This document shows, in pieces, positions 17,606 to 25,495 of a stretch of 64,000 bases of DNA. Each line of letters starts with the position of its first letter. The stretch's first letter is position 1. Made by a program: the position numbers and the translations under genes. Source of the DNA: Carnobacterium sp. CP1 (GTDB taxonomy: Bacteria; Bacillota; Bacilli; Lactobacillales; Carnobacteriaceae); NCBI RefSeq assembly GCF_001483965.1, contig NZ_CP010796.1, positions 2,277,501 through 2,341,500 on the forward strand, given 5' to 3'. The notes beneath the pieces are model-generated. The model was not told the origin of the DNA and did no database searches. It saw nothing but the letters and a program-made list of their open reading frames with translations.

Positions 17606-18778
17606 ATGAATGAAAATAATGAATCAAAAATAGATTATGGTATTATTTTATCCGTATTGCTGTTGGCTTTAATGAGCATAGCAACGATTTTCTCTACTAC
17701 TTTTTTAATAGAAGGCAAAGGTATCCAAGCTACTGTGATGCAAGTTCTCTGGTACATAATCGGAACAGCATCCATCATTGTCATTATGCAATTTGATTCG
17801 GAACAGTTATGGAAGCTGGCTCCAATTGCTTACGGGGTCGGTTTGCTGCTTCTCGTTCTGGTTTTATTTTTCTATGACCGGCCGACTGAAGCTTTTACCG
17901 GTGCAAAAAGTTGGTTCAAATTCGGCCCGATAACGTTTCAGCCTTCCGAAATCATGAAAATTGCTTTTATTTTAATGCTTGCACGTGTCGTGACGCAACA
18001 CAATAGTGAATACGATCAGCATTTTGTGAGAGCTGACTTTGTGCTGTTGGGAAAAATCATTTTAACTTCTTTAGCTCCTTTGGTTTTGGTTATGTTGCAA
18101 AATGACTTGGGGACAACCTTGGTTTTCTTAGCGATTATCGGCGGTGTTGTTTTGATGTCGGGTGTGACGTGGAAAATTATCTTGCCGCTATTTTTGTCTT
18201 TTGCAGGTTTAGCCGGCGGAGTGCTGTTTATGGTAGTGTACAATCGAGATGTTTTGCTGAAATTTGGGTTCAAACCGTATCAATTTGCTCGTATCGATAC
18301 ATGGCTGGATCCCTATCATGATGCGGCCGATGCTGCTTATCAGTTGATTCAAAGTATGAAAGCAATTGGGTCGGGGAAAGTATTTGGGAAAGGCTTCGGT
18401 GTTTCCGAAGTGTATGTGCCGGTTCGAGAATCGGATATGATTTTTGCTACGATTGGTGAAAATTTCGGTTTTATTGGCAGTTGCGCACTGATTTTTGTTT
18501 ACTTCTTGTTGATTTATCAAATGATTCGTATTTGTTTTGATACAAAAAACGAGTTTTATACGTATATCTCTACAGGAGTGATCATGATGATTCTCTTCCA
18601 TGTGCTTGAAAACATCGGAATGGGAATTGGTCTGTTGCCGTTGACAGGTATTCCATTGCCTTTTATATCTCAAGGGGGAACAGCCTTGTTGGGAAATATG
18701 ATGGGAGTGGGACTGGTCATGTCGATGCGGTACCATTACCGCAGTTATATGTTTTCTGAGGAAAAAGAAGGTTTTTGA
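17606..18778 (+). CDS. rodA: FtsW/RodA/SpoVE family peptidoglycan polymerase (RodA-like)
   Basis: SEDS-family membrane glycosyltransferase that polymerises lipid II with a partner class B PBP, here most likely in side-wall growth. The 390-residue protein has ten transmembrane segments and the family signatures GAKSWFKFGPITFQPSEIMK, the conserved Asp in MLQNDLGTTLVF, and the C-terminal GIPLPFISQGGTALL. An in-frame TTG at 17573 exists, but ATG 17606 follows AAGGAG at 17588-17593 (12-base spacing) and gives the usual N-terminus. RodA versus FtsW is assigned by its position outside a division cluster and is moderately sure. Confidence 0.85.
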   Translation: MNENNESKIDYGIILSVLLLALMSIATIFSTTFLIEGKGIQATVMQVLWYIIGTASIIVIMQFDSEQLWKLAPIAYGVGLLLLVLVLFFYDRPTEAFTGAKSWFKFGPITFQPSEIMKIAFILMLARVVTQHNSEYDQHFVRADFVLLGKIILTSLAPLVLVMLQNDLGTTLVFLAIIGGVVLMSGVTWKIILPLFLSFAGLAGGVLFMVVYNRDVLLKFGFKPYQFARIDTWLDPYHDAADAAYQLIQSMKAIGSGKVFGKGFGVSEVYVPVRESDMIFATIGENFGFIGSCALIFVYFLLIYQMIRICFDTKNEFYTYISTGVIMMILFHVLENIGMGIGLLPLTGIPLPFISQGGTALLGNMMGVGLVMSMRYHYRSYMFSEEKEGF

Positions 18779-18837
18779 TCATCAGAAAACGAACGAGACA
18801 AATCAGCAAATCAAGTTGAAAAGGGGTCATCTAGCAC

Positions 18838-19194
18838 ATGCTTAACTATTATCAACATCCGACGTGCTCAACATGCCGCAAAGGCAGAAAGTGGCTGGAA
18901 CAGCATGATGTGGCTTATCAGGCTATCAATCTGATTGAAACTCCGCCATCTAAAGAACAGTTAGCAAAATGGATCAGGAAATCAGACTTGCCGATCCAAC
19001 GTTTCTTTAATTCCAGCGGTACGCGGTATCGTCAATTAGGTTTAAAAGAAGTCGTTCCTACATTGACTATCGAAGCAGCGGCAGAACTGCTTTCAACGGA
19101 CGGGATGCTGATCAAACGGCCGCTCGTCACAAATGGCAGCACAGTAACGCTGGGTTTTAACGAAGATGTATTTGAAAAAGTATGGCTTAACTAA
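18838..19194 (+). CDS. ArsC/Spx/MgsR family protein (YusI-like)
   Basis: A 118-residue thioredoxin-fold protein with CSTC near the N-terminus (HPTCSTCRKGRKWLEQ), the family Arg/Thr region and the TDGMLIKRPLV block typical of arsenate-reductase-like proteins. The CxxC is as in Spx and MgsR, but without arsenic genes nearby and with the same gcvH neighbour as B. subtilis yusI, a YusI-type protein is the best match. Biochemical role unknown. The next gene (GcvH-like) starts 17 bases after its stop, so the two are probably one unit. Confidence 0.82.
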   Translation: MLNYYQHPTCSTCRKGRKWLEQHDVAYQAINLIETPPSKEQLAKWIRKSDLPIQRFFNSSGTRYRQLGLKEVVPTLTIEAAAELLSTDGMLIKRPLVTNGSTVTLGFNEDVFEKVWLN

Positions 19195-19211
19195 AAAGGA
19201 GAAGAAATGAA

Positions 19212-19568
19212 ATGACAGCGAAGAATACAATGAAATATAGCGAAAATGGATTATGGATCTTGAAAGACGGCAGCAATTACCGCATCGGTTTATCAGAAAA
19301 AGGGCAAGACGATTTAGGAGAAGTAATGTTTGTTGAGGTACCTTCTGACTTGAATGAAGTAGCAACGGGCGATAACTTGATTGGAGTAGAAGGCGCAAAA
19401 GCTGTTACCGAATTAACAGCACCTTTTTCAGGAAAAGTCAGCCGCTTTAATGAAGCATTAGCAGATGATCCGGAAAAATTAAACAGTCCAGATCCGCAAG
19501 ACAACTGGATCCTTGATCTATCTGAAGTGGATGAAGCAGCCTTCAACGCTCTTTCAGATACGATTTAA
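19212..19568 (+). CDS. gcvH: GcvH-like lipoyl carrier protein
   Basis: A 118-residue glycine-cleavage H-type protein. The lipoyl lysine lies in EGAKAVTELTAPFSGKV (about residue 64) and the C-terminal NSPDPQDNWILDL matches the family. No glycine decarboxylase (gcvP or gcvT) is in the window. In Firmicutes GcvH also passes lipoyl groups to 2-oxoacid dehydrogenases through LipL-type transferases, so a lipoyl relay role is a reasonable inference. Co-directional with the YusI-like gene upstream; a new promoter and T-box start right after it. Confidence 0.85.
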   Translation: MTAKNTMKYSENGLWILKDGSNYRIGLSEKGQDDLGEVMFVEVPSDLNEVATGDNLIGVEGAKAVTELTAPFSGKVSRFNEALADDPEKLNSPDPQDNWILDLSEVDEAAFNALSDTI

Positions 19569-19577
19569 AAAATTCAG

Positions 19578-19606
19578 TTGACAGATAAAAAAGGCTCTGT
19601 TAGACT
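19578..19606 (+). promoter_or_regulatory. Sigma-A promoter of the metNIQ T-box transcript
   Basis: TTGACA (19578-19583), 17-bp spacer, TAGACT (19601-19606): a near-consensus promoter just before the T-box leader. Confidence 0.8.
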
Positions 19607-19612
19607 ATGAAC

Positions 19613-19921
19613 AATATCATATTCATAGCGTTGATAAGAAGAGTACGTTCGTTACAAGCATTTATAGAGAGCCTCGGTTGCTGAAAAGAGGTAATGGGAG
19701 TCGAACCGAAGATGGTCTTTGAGCAGAATAAGTGAATGCGAAAGCACAAGCTTTTTCCGGAAGCACCCGATAAAGTGCCGCAGTATAAGAGTTGCAATGA
19801 ACTCAGTACTGATTGAGGTTGGTTTAGCGATGAATCAACGAATTAAGGTGGTAACACGAAATGTCAAACTTTCGTCCTTATATTAAGTTAAGAACTTGGT
19901 ATAAGGGCGGAAGTTTTTTTG
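19613..19921 (+). promoter_or_regulatory. T-box leader, probably tRNA-Met responsive
   Basis: The leader has the T-box element AAGGTGGTAACACG (19844-19857 region) inside an antiterminator AAGG..CGAAA/TTTCG..CCTT, and the competing terminator ACTTTCGTCCTTATA / TATAAGGGCGGAAGT followed by T7 (ending near 19920). TGGT in the bulge would pair with a tRNA ending ACCA. Stem I shows the GATAAGAAGAGTA K-turn-like motif and a specifier candidate ATG at 19712-19714, seven bases before TTTGAG; another ATG at 19694 is possible. Uncharged tRNA-Met would switch on the methionine transporter genes downstream. Confidence 0.88.
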
Positions 19922-19965
19922 TTTAACAAGAAAAGTCAGAACAGCTTAAGAAAGGAATTAAGCAC

Positions 19966-21006
19966 ATGATTGAATTAGCAAATGTAAAAAAAGTGTTTCA
20001 AACGAAGCAAGGTAATTTGACAGCTGTGGAAGACGTCAATTTGACCATTAAAAATGGCGAAATCTATGGCATCGTTGGGTATTCCGGCGCTGGCAAAAGC
20101 ACGTTAGTCCGAATGTTTAATGGTCTTGAACAGCCAACAGCCGGGACCGTATCGATCGAAGGCAGTATTATTTCTCAGTTAAAAGGGAAAGGATTGAGAA
20201 AAGAACGTCAAAAAATCGGTATGATTTTCCAGCACTTCAATCTTTTATGGTCTCGGACAGTGTTAGAAAACGTGTTGTTTCCATTAGAGATTGCCAAGGT
20301 ACCTAAAGAACAACGCACTGAAAAAGCGAAAGAATTGATTCGTCTGGTTGGTCTTGAAGGCCGCGAACAAGCTTATCCGGCACAATTATCCGGAGGGCAA
20401 AAGCAGCGGGTCGGAATTGCGCGAGCTTTAGCTAACGAACCAACGTTACTGCTTTGTGATGAAGCCACCAGCGCATTGGATCCTCAAACGACAGATGAAG
20501 TATTGGATCTGCTATTGGATATCAATAAACGTTTGAATTTGACAATCGTCTTGATCACTCACGAAATGCACGTGGTTCGCAAGATTTGTCATAAAGTAGC
20601 GGTCATGGATGATGGCAAGGTAGTGGAGCAAGGAGATGTACTGGAAGTCTTTAAGAGACCGCAGCAAGACATCACCAAACGGTTTATCCGCCAAGACGCG
20701 AATCCGGATAGTGAAGAAACAGATCTAGTCGTCGAAGAAATGCTGGCTGAGTACCCAGAAGGAAAAATGATTCATTTGACCTTTCAAGGGGAACAAGCCA
20801 AAATGCCGATCATCTCAAGTATCGTGCATGACAATGATGTCGAATTAAACATCCTGCAAGGGAATATCCGACACACTCAAGAAGGTTCGATCGGTTCTTT
20901 GTATGTTCAATTGAGAGGCAATAGCCAAAATATAGATCAAGCGATCGAACACTTGCATCAAATGAAAGTTGAAGTAGAGGTGATTGAACATGTTAGCAAA
21001 TCTTAA
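19966..21006 (+). CDS. metN: Methionine ABC transporter ATP-binding protein
   Basis: ATPase of the MetNIQ methionine importer. The 346-residue protein has Walker A GYSGAGKST (about residues 38-46), Q-loop FQHFNLLWSRT, signature LSGGQKQRVGIARAL, Walker B LLLCDEATSALD and H-loop ITHEMHVV. The C-terminal NIL domain (about residues 265-340) binds methionine and allows transinhibition in MetN proteins. It is the first gene of the T-box-controlled operon and its 3' end overlaps metI. Confidence 0.94.
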   Translation: MIELANVKKVFQTKQGNLTAVEDVNLTIKNGEIYGIVGYSGAGKSTLVRMFNGLEQPTAGTVSIEGSIISQLKGKGLRKERQKIGMIFQHFNLLWSRTVLENVLFPLEIAKVPKEQRTEKAKELIRLVGLEGREQAYPAQLSGGQKQRVGIARALANEPTLLLCDEATSALDPQTTDEVLDLLLDINKRLNLTIVLITHEMHVVRKICHKVAVMDDGKVVEQGDVLEVFKRPQQDITKRFIRQDANPDSEETDLVVEEMLAEYPEGKMIHLTFQGEQAKMPIISSIVHDNDVELNILQGNIRHTQEGSIGSLYVQLRGNSQNIDQAIEHLHQMKVEVEVIEHVSKS

Positions 21007-21694
21007 CGTAGGGGCCGGTCTTTTCGCTCAATACTTTGATTTTTCAGAAGTCCACTGGGAGAGAATCCAGGAAGCCACGATGCAAACCATCGGCATGACC
21101 ATCGGTTCAGTCGTGATTGTTTTTTTCTTGGGGTTAGTTTTGGGATTATTGTTGTATGAGACAAATGGGAAAGATACCCCGTTCGCCAAACTATTGTACG
21201 GAATCGTAGCTGTTTTTGTTAATATTTTCCGGTCAGTGCCATTTATTATTTTAATTGTCCTTATGATTCCAGTTACAAAAAGTTTAGTTGGTTCCATGAT
21301 TGGACCGACAGCTGCATTGCCCGCTTTAATTATTTCATCGGCTCCATTTTATGGTCGTCTCGTTGAAATCGGGTTTCGTGAAATTGACAAAGGCGTCGTT
21401 GAAGCAGCTGAAGCAATGGGAGCCAGCAGATGGGAAATCATTTATAAAGTTCTTATCCCGGAAAGCTTACCAGCCATTGTTTCTGGAATCACGGTCACGA
21501 CGATTTCATTGGTGGGTTATACAGCAATGGCGGGTGTGATCGGTGCAGGAGGATTAGGAAACTTAGCGTATTTAGAAGGTTTCCAACGAAATCAACCAGC
21601 CGTTACATTAGTCGCAACGTTGATCATTTTAGTTATTGTGTTTGTCATTCAAGCGCTTGGCGATGTGTTGGTCAAGCGAATCGATAAACGGTAA
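20990..21694 (+). CDS. metI: Methionine ABC transporter permease
   Basis: The membrane subunit of MetNIQ, 234 residues, with five predicted transmembrane helices and the EAA loop EAAEAMGASRWEIIYKVLIPE that docks on MetN. ATG 20990 has GAGG ten bases upstream and overlaps the metN stop by 17 bases; a TTG six bases earlier is less well placed. The overlap points to translational coupling with metN. Confidence 0.93.
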   Translation: MLANLNVGAGLFAQYFDFSEVHWERIQEATMQTIGMTIGSVVIVFFLGLVLGLLLYETNGKDTPFAKLLYGIVAVFVNIFRSVPFIILIVLMIPVTKSLVGSMIGPTAALPALIISSAPFYGRLVEIGFREIDKGVVEAAEAMGASRWEIIYKVLIPESLPAIVSGITVTTISLVGYTAMAGVIGAGGLGNLAYLEGFQRNQPAVTLVATLIILVIVFVIQALGDVLVKRIDKR

Positions 21695-21756
21695 AAGCAA
21701 CACATAAACAAGTGGGGATAAAAAGCAATATAAAAAATTAGTAGGGGGATTTCATT

Positions 21757-22599
21757 ATGAAAAAAAGAACATGGTTAGGTGCAATAGTCACTCTTGGTTT
21801 ATCATTAACATTAGCAGCTTGCGGCAACAGTGATTCATCCTCTTCTTCTGAAACTTCAGAAAAAGACACAGTCATTAAGATTGGTGCAAGCAACGTCCCG
21901 CATGCTGAAATTCTGGAATTTGCAGAACCGCTACTTGAAAAAGAAGGCGTCAAGTTGGATATCACTACGTATAATGACTATGTCGTGCCGAATATCGCTT
22001 TGTCTGAAGGCGAAATTGATGCGAACTATTTCCAACACATTCCGTTTTTTGAAAGTGCAGTTGCTGAAAATGATTACGATTTTGTCAATGCAGGAGCTAT
22101 CCACATTGAACCTTTGGGTATTTATTCAAACAAATACACTAGCTTGGATGAAGTGGAAGAAGGCGCAACTGTTTTAGTCAGCAATAGCCAAGCCGACTGG
22201 GGCCGTGTAATCGGGATTTTACAAGATGCTGGTTTAGTCACATTAAAAGAAGGCGTTGAACTAACAACGGCAACATTTGATGATATTGATAAAAACCCTA
22301 AGAAACTGGTTTTCCAATATGAAAATGATCCAGCTTTGATGACGACACTTTACCAACAAGAGGAAGGCGATCTGGTTGCGATCAATTCCAACTTTGCGGT
22401 TGATCAAGGTATTAGCCCGCTAGATGATTCTATTGCGTTAGAAAGTACAAGTTCACCGTATGCAAATATTATTGCGATACGTTCTGAAGACGCTAAAGAC
22501 CCGGCTATTTTGAAGTTGATCGAAGTATTAAAATCAAAAGAAGTACAAGGTTTTATTCTTGAAAATTGGGATGGCGCTGTCGTTCCTGTAACTGAATAA
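21757..22599 (+). CDS. metQ: Methionine-binding lipoprotein
   Basis: Extracellular substrate-binding lipoprotein of MetNIQ, 280 residues. It has a lipoprotein signal (MKKRTWLGAIVTLGLSLTLAAC, lipobox LAAC with Cys22), a Ser-rich linker, then a NlpA/MetQ domain beginning KIGASNVPHAEIL and including NYFQHIPFFESA. Strong Shine-Dalgarno (AGGGGG). Last gene of the operon, with a terminator after it. Confidence 0.94.
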   Translation: MKKRTWLGAIVTLGLSLTLAACGNSDSSSSSETSEKDTVIKIGASNVPHAEILEFAEPLLEKEGVKLDITTYNDYVVPNIALSEGEIDANYFQHIPFFESAVAENDYDFVNAGAIHIEPLGIYSNKYTSLDEVEEGATVLVSNSQADWGRVIGILQDAGLVTLKEGVELTTATFDDIDKNPKKLVFQYENDPALMTTLYQQEEGDLVAINSNFAVDQGISPLDDSIALESTSSPYANIIAIRSEDAKDPAILKLIEVLKSKEVQGFILENWDGAVVPVTE

Positions 22600-22605
22600 T
22601 TTTGA

Positions 22606-22641
22606 AAAACTGTGTTCTCTCACCAGAGCACAGTTTTTTTG
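22606..22641 (+). terminator. Terminator of metNIQ
   Basis: AAAACTGTGTTCTCT pairs with AGAGCACAGTTTT around a 4-base loop, then T7. Confidence 0.88.
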
Positions 22642-22694
22642 TTCAATGGATATTTAACTTTTTAAGGCTTTTTGTCAAATCGTCTTAATGAATC

Positions 22695-22844
22695 TTAGGG
22701 GTAGAATTTCCTCTGGAATTTACGTGTTTGCTTGTAGAAAGCCATGGCACCTCCTAAAGCCTTTTCTCCAGGTTTTCAAGACTCTTCATGGCTACAAGCA
22801 GCCACTATTCCTCCAGAAATTTCAAAATTATGGAATACAATCAT
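22695..22844 (-). pseudogene. Interrupted 49-codon mini-ORF inside an imperfect inverted repeat
   Basis: On the minus strand a frame begins ATG 22844 (MIVFHNFEISGGIVAACSH), meets TGA at 22778-22776 after 22 codons, and continues in the same frame (KPGEKALGGAMAFYKQTRKF) to TAA at 22697-22695. The second half also has AGGAGG before an internal ATG. The DNA is an imperfect inverted repeat: TTGCTTGTAG..CCATGG near 22728-22747 faces CATGGCTACAAGCA at 22787-22800, with flanking GGAATTT/AAATTTC pairing. I do not recognise a function. It may be a decayed small gene, a small repeat element or a structured RNA; the coding reading is weak. Confidence 0.35.
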
Positions 22845-22964
22845 TTCACTTACCAACACCCAAAATGTTAGAACCATTTTTTTATGCGAGGATTGGATGG
22901 AGGAACGTTAGCAGAAATGGTAGAATGAACCTAAACGTTTTTACCTTATTGGAGGAAAGAAGAC

Positions 22965-23447
22965 ATGTACCGAACAGTGCCAAGTAAACAACTAGATGCG
23001 AAAGTCATTTCGTATGAACGAACGAAAGCCGTCATTGAAGGTGTGATTGAATTAAGTTTAGGAATAGCAGTCTCGATCGCTACAGTACAATTGGGATGGC
23101 CCAAGTTCTTATTGATTTTTTGGCTGGGGATCCCCATTATTGGGTACATTTTTAGCGGACTCATTCTGCCCACGCTTAAATTACGCTCCATTCGTTACGA
23201 ACTGCACCCATTAGTGTTAGAAATTATGACCGGTTTATTTTTTAAAAAACGCGAAGTGATCGCTGTGGAAAGAATCCAGCATGTCCTCGTTAAAGAAGGT
23301 CCATTGGCGCGCAAATTCGGCATTCAATCGGTCCACATCGATACAGCCGGAACGACACACGAAGTTCCTTTGTTGCTGAAAGCAGAAGGAGAACAGTTAA
23401 GGCAACAGCTCATGGTACAAATCAAGGCGGTGACGACTGATGTCTGA
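22965..23447 (+). CDS. Bacterial PH-domain membrane protein (YdbS-like)
   Basis: A 160-residue protein with two adjacent transmembrane helices (about residues 24-70) followed by a bacterial PH domain (bPH2) with the block RSIRYELHPLVLEIMTGLFFKKREVIAVERIQHV. This is the YdbS half of the YdbS-YdbT pair. In B. subtilis ydbST is a sigma-W operon linked to intrinsic resistance to antimicrobial compounds of related bacilli; the mechanism is unknown. GGAGG lies upstream of ATG, and the gene overlaps the next by 8 bases, indicating coupling. Confidence 0.85.
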   Translation: MYRTVPSKQLDAKVISYERTKAVIEGVIELSLGIAVSIATVQLGWPKFLLIFWLGIPIIGYIFSGLILPTLKLRSIRYELHPLVLEIMTGLFFKKREVIAVERIQHVLVKEGPLARKFGIQSVHIDTAGTTHEVPLLLKAEGEQLRQQLMVQIKAVTTDV

Positions 23448-24984
23448 GAAGAATAAATTGCACCCGCTGACACTAGTAACAGCTTTATTTAATCGGGCGA
23501 AAAGGTTGATCGTGCCAATCGTTTTCCTAGTTTTTCTTAATATAGGCGAAGAGTCAATGCCGATTTTTCTGATACTTCTATTCGTGGTCGTTTTCTTGGT
23601 CAGTTATAGTTTCGATGTGGTTCGGTATCTGCGCACGTCTTACTGGGTTGAAGGCAATCGTTTTGTATTGCAAACGGGTATTTTTATCCGCAACGAAAGA
23701 GATGTGCAGATCAGCCGCATTCAAAGCATTGATTACCAAGAAAGTATTGTGCACCGGGTTTTTCACTTAACAAAATTAGAGATTAAAACGCCTGGAAAAG
23801 GCATCAGTCTAGATGCACTTTCAAAAGCACAAGCTTTACAGTTAGCGGATTATCTTCATCATTTGAAAGATCGTTTAAAAAGCACTGTTGAAATCGAGGA
23901 AAACGAAGAAGAAGCGCCATCAGCTTCTATGGATCAACACAGCGGCTTTTCGTTGCAGCAAGCTAGCGTAACCAAAGAACTGTACGCGATGTCGCTAATC
24001 GATATTGTTAAAATGAATGCGATGGGAGACGTTATCCTAAAAGGCTTTTTAGTGGTTGTAGGAGGAATCAATATCTTTGCTGAATTGATTCCGGAAGCAT
24101 GGGTGGCACGCATCAGTGCATTAGCAACATCCGCAACTTGGACGATGCTAACGGTCTTAGTCATCGGTGTTTTTTTGATTGTTTATATCATTGGCACTCT
24201 TTTTTCTGTTATCCGAAATTTTGAATACAAAGTAGAATTAACCAAAGACTATATTACGATTGAAAAAGGGTTATTTGAAGTGAAAAGCCAGACGATCGCA
24301 TTGAAAAATGTCCAAAGTCTCAGAGAACAACGCAACTGGATCCAGCAATTGTTTGGTTATACCTCCTTTTATATCGGTATAACCAGTGATGAAAAAGAGA
24401 TCAATTCAGACGCATCAAAAGAAGTTCAAGAAAAAGGCCAGATTTTATTGCTGCCGTTGGTGAAGAAAAAAGAATTGGCAGCGATGATACAAGAAATACT
24501 GCCGGCGTATCGCTGTGATCCAGCACAAGCAGTTGTTCCGATCCGTTCATGGAGACGTTTTGTTCAATTTCCGTTATTATTTTTAGTCGTGGCGTCTATT
24601 GGCATCAGCTTATTTGTCTGGCAGCTGGCTTGGATAATTGGCGGTATTCTAGCGGTCTTTTATCTTTTCTATGGGTATCGGCGTTACCGTAAAACCGGTT
24701 ATGCACTGTCTCCAAATGAATTGACCTTAGAATTGCCAAAATGGTTTTCAACAGAAACGATTTACCTGCGCAAAGAGCGGATTTTACAAATGACCGTTAA
24801 ACAACAGTATTTTTTGAAGAGAAGCCAATTGGGCAAATTAGAAGTAGCAAGTGCTCTTGGAGACAGCGCTCAGGAAAAGCAGCTCTCTTTTATTGAAGAA
24901 AAAGATTGCCAACGACTATACGATTGGTTTGTTGAAGAAGGGGAGGCTGGCGAATATGGAACCGCAAAAGAAAATCAGTTCTAA
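23440..24984 (+). CDS. Large PH-domain membrane protein (YdbT-like)
   Basis: A 514-residue membrane protein with three bPH2-type modules, each containing the same motif style: YWVEGNRFVLQTGIFIRNERDVQISRIQSIDY (about residue 70), YKVELTKDYITIEKGLFEVKSQTIALKNVQSL (about 265) and YALSPNELTLELPKWFSTETIYLRKERILQM (about 425). Membrane-helix pairs precede each module. This is the standard YdbT layout. It overlaps the preceding small PH gene by 8 bases and the next one by 29, so the three genes form one coupled operon, probably encoding one membrane complex. Confidence 0.85.
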   Translation: MSEKNKLHPLTLVTALFNRAKRLIVPIVFLVFLNIGEESMPIFLILLFVVVFLVSYSFDVVRYLRTSYWVEGNRFVLQTGIFIRNERDVQISRIQSIDYQESIVHRVFHLTKLEIKTPGKGISLDALSKAQALQLADYLHHLKDRLKSTVEIEENEEEAPSASMDQHSGFSLQQASVTKELYAMSLIDIVKMNAMGDVILKGFLVVVGGINIFAELIPEAWVARISALATSATWTMLTVLVIGVFLIVYIIGTLFSVIRNFEYKVELTKDYITIEKGLFEVKSQTIALKNVQSLREQRNWIQQLFGYTSFYIGITSDEKEINSDASKEVQEKGQILLLPLVKKKELAAMIQEILPAYRCDPAQAVVPIRSWRRFVQFPLLFLVVASIGISLFVWQLAWIIGGILAVFYLFYGYRRYRKTGYALSPNELTLELPKWFSTETIYLRKERILQMTVKQQYFLKRSQLGKLEVASALGDSAQEKQLSFIEEKDCQRLYDWFVEEGEAGEYGTAKENQF

Positions 24985-25432
24985 AGTTGTTAAAGCTTGG
25001 CGCATTCGGGCGGCTCTGATGTGTTTGCCTATTGCAGCAGTCACCTGTGTTTATCTGATCATTGAATTTTTTGCAGCAGACCGTATTTTTCCAGCTTGGG
25101 TAAGCGGTATGGCTATCGGCCTAAGTGTAGTTTGTCTTCTTATTTTTGCGGGTTTAGTGCCTTGGTTGAAGCAGCGATTTTGGCGTTACGATTATAGTGA
25201 AGACGAAATTGATGTTATTTCAGGTATCTGGGTGAAAAAAAGACTGACGATACCGGTGATCCGCATTCAAAATATTGAAACCAGTGTTGGGCCTTTGACC
25301 AAAAGAATGGGGTTAATGTCTTTGACGATAACAACCGCTGCTAAAAGCCATCAGTTGCCGGAAATGGAAAAAGACGAAGCAGTCGAGTTTAAAAAACAAG
25401 TACAAGCTCTCATACAAGCTGCGATTCACTAA
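24956..25432 (+). CDS. Second small PH-domain membrane protein (YdbS-like)
   Basis: A 158-residue protein with two transmembrane helices (about residues 17-66) and one bPH2 domain (WRYDYSEDEIDVISGIWVKK, then IPVIRIQNIETSVGPLTKRMG). It has the same layout as the first gene of the operon. The frame is open from 24851, but ATG 24956 has GGGGAGG about nine bases upstream and starts right before the family N-terminus. It overlaps the YdbT-like gene by 29 bases. A small-large-small set instead of the usual pair is the notable point. Confidence 0.85.
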   Translation: MEPQKKISSKVVKAWRIRAALMCLPIAAVTCVYLIIEFFAADRIFPAWVSGMAIGLSVVCLLIFAGLVPWLKQRFWRYDYSEDEIDVISGIWVKKRLTIPVIRIQNIETSVGPLTKRMGLMSLTITTAAKSHQLPEMEKDEAVEFKKQVQALIQAAIH

Positions 25433-25442
25433 TTAAAACAGC

Positions 25443-25490
25443 AAAAAGGACTTGTTAAATGGTTTATGCCATTTAGCAAGTCCTTTTTTA
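25443..25490 (+). terminator. Terminator after PH-domain operon (bidirectional)
   Basis: Near-perfect 20-bp stem AAAAAGGACTTGTTAAATGG / CCATTTAGCAAGTCCTTTTT with a 6-base loop; it also lies at the end of the convergent minus-strand gene. Confidence 0.88.
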
Positions 25491-25495
25491 ATAGT

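Noticed and set aside
22688-22987. Plus-strand open frame of 99 codons between metQ and the PH-domain genes
   Set aside because: It covers the inverted repeat and runs into the start of the PH gene, has no Shine-Dalgarno and reads like non-coding sequence. The opposite strand gives a better, though broken, reading.
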